Positions 63,660-64,000 of a DNA stretch of 64,000 bases are shown here, piece by piece. Origin of the DNA: Desulfoscipio gibsoniae DSM 7213 (GTDB taxonomy: Bacteria; Bacillota; Desulfotomaculia; Desulfotomaculales; Desulfallaceae); assembly GCF_000233715.2 (NCBI RefSeq), contig NC_021184.1:558001-622000 (forward strand). Direction: 5' to 3'. Numbering within the stretch: position 1 is the stretch's first letter; every line of letters starts with the position of its first letter. Made by a program: the position numbers and the translations under genes. Below the pieces are notes generated by a model that saw nothing but the letters and a program-made list of their open reading frames with translations, was not told where the DNA came from and did no database searches.

Positions 63660-63688
63660 AAAATAACCCGTAAAAGGAGCAATGCCAA

Positions 63689-64000
63689 ATGATCGGCTGG
63701 ATAATATCAAAATTAAGACTGGAACCGGATTCCTTCGCTGATGCTGAATACTTGGACTGTATAAGCGGGCTGATCAACCATGAAATGGTCCGGTCGATGG
63801 GAAATTATATCCAACACAGCGACATCGATTGTTTAGAGCATAGCCTTTATGTGTCGTACAGCAGCTATCTTGCTTGCGGGAGGATGGGGCTCGATTATCG
63901 TTCGGCGGCAAGAGGAGGGTTGCTGCACGATTTTTTTCTGTACGACTGGCATCTTGAAAAACCGTACAAGGGGCTGCATGGCCTGACGCATCCTCACGTC
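63689..64000 (+). CDS. HD-domain phosphohydrolase, cut by the window end
   Basis: The first 104 codons of a protein starting MIGWIISKLRLEPDSFADAE. An HD-type metal site is visible: INHEMVRSMGNYIQHSDIDC, then CLEHSLYVSYSSYLACGR and RGGLLHDFFLYDW with the HD pair. The C-terminal part is missing. AAAAGGAG lies upstream of the ATG, 29 bases after the UbiB-like stop, so it is the fourth gene of the operon. Members hydrolyse phosphate esters or nucleotides; no specific substrate can be inferred. Confidence 0.85.
   Translation, partial: MIGWIISKLRLEPDSFADAEYLDCISGLINHEMVRSMGNYIQHSDIDCLEHSLYVSYSSYLACGRMGLDYRSAARGGLLHDFFLYDWHLEKPYKGLHGLTHPHV

Noticed and set aside
1-64000. tRNA or rRNA genes, replication origin, prophage, toxin-antitoxin pair or defence island
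   Set aside because: None was seen on reading the intergenic regions and gene list; a dedicated tRNA and HMM scan would be needed to exclude small or divergent cases.

Overview
The window looks like the chromosome of an anaerobic, Gram-positive, Desulfotomaculum/Pelotomaculum-type Firmicute (Peptococcaceae). Supporting signs are strong GGAGG ribosome binding sites with frequent TTG/GTG starts, a T-box, a ykkC-type riboswitch and a glmS ribozyme, a giant 2-hydroxyacyl-CoA dehydratase activase-like protein, tungsten/molybdenum enzymes under sigma-54 control, and GC-rich core genes interspersed with AT-rich accessory patches. The genus is an inference; no rRNA or tRNA gene was seen.

Layout. 1-3.5 kb: AT-rich accessory DNA with an IS21 istA fossil, then a two-component system and a secreted protein. 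3.9-7 kb: an MFS exporter and a YcdB/PepSY-like protein. 7.2-11.2 kb (minus): a compact protein-sorting operon of DUF2975 membrane protein, XRE regulator, exosortase K and its probable MSEP-CTERM target. 11.6-18 kb (minus): the giant activase, a small cysteine-containing protein and glpX. 18.3-21.3 kb: argH and a DUF445 membrane protein.

21.3-36.1 kb is the centrepiece: a complete branched-chain amino acid locus, ilvE-ilvD-ilvB-ilvN-ilvC-ilvB2-leuA-leuC-leuD-leuB-cimA. One sigma-A promoter is followed by a T-box (probable Ile specifier) and then a ykkC subtype-2 riboswitch of the ppGpp type, so both uncharged tRNA and the alarmone are likely inputs. LeuA plus CimA suggest isoleucine is made from pyruvate by the citramalate route. 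ilvB2 has lost the tryptophan linked to 2-ketobutyrate preference. An unidentified structured leader precedes cimA.

36.1-49.8 kb: larE and a free-standing larC C-terminal domain (part of nickel-pincer cofactor synthesis) separated by a long perfect hairpin; cdaA-ybbR (c-di-AMP synthesis) and, after a gap, glmM and glmS with its ribozyme; between them a ParA/MinD-like ATPase, a 27-residue membrane peptide and the YhaO/YhaN (SbcD/SbcC-like) pair.

50-57.3 kb (minus): a sigma-54 enhancer-binding regulator, two tandem cytosolic molybdopterin oxidoreductases and a DUF3786 protein. A clear -24/-12 promoter and palindromic upstream sites lie between the regulator and the first enzyme. 57.3-60.8 kb is a mobile-element graveyard: a complete IS256-family element inside an IS91-like transposase fragment, inverted copies of that transposase end, and a 266-bp fossil copy of the DUF3786/oxidoreductase junction 9.3 kb from the original. 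60.8-64 kb: TetR regulator, phasin-like protein, UbiB/ABC1 kinase-like protein and an HD-domain protein cut by the window end.
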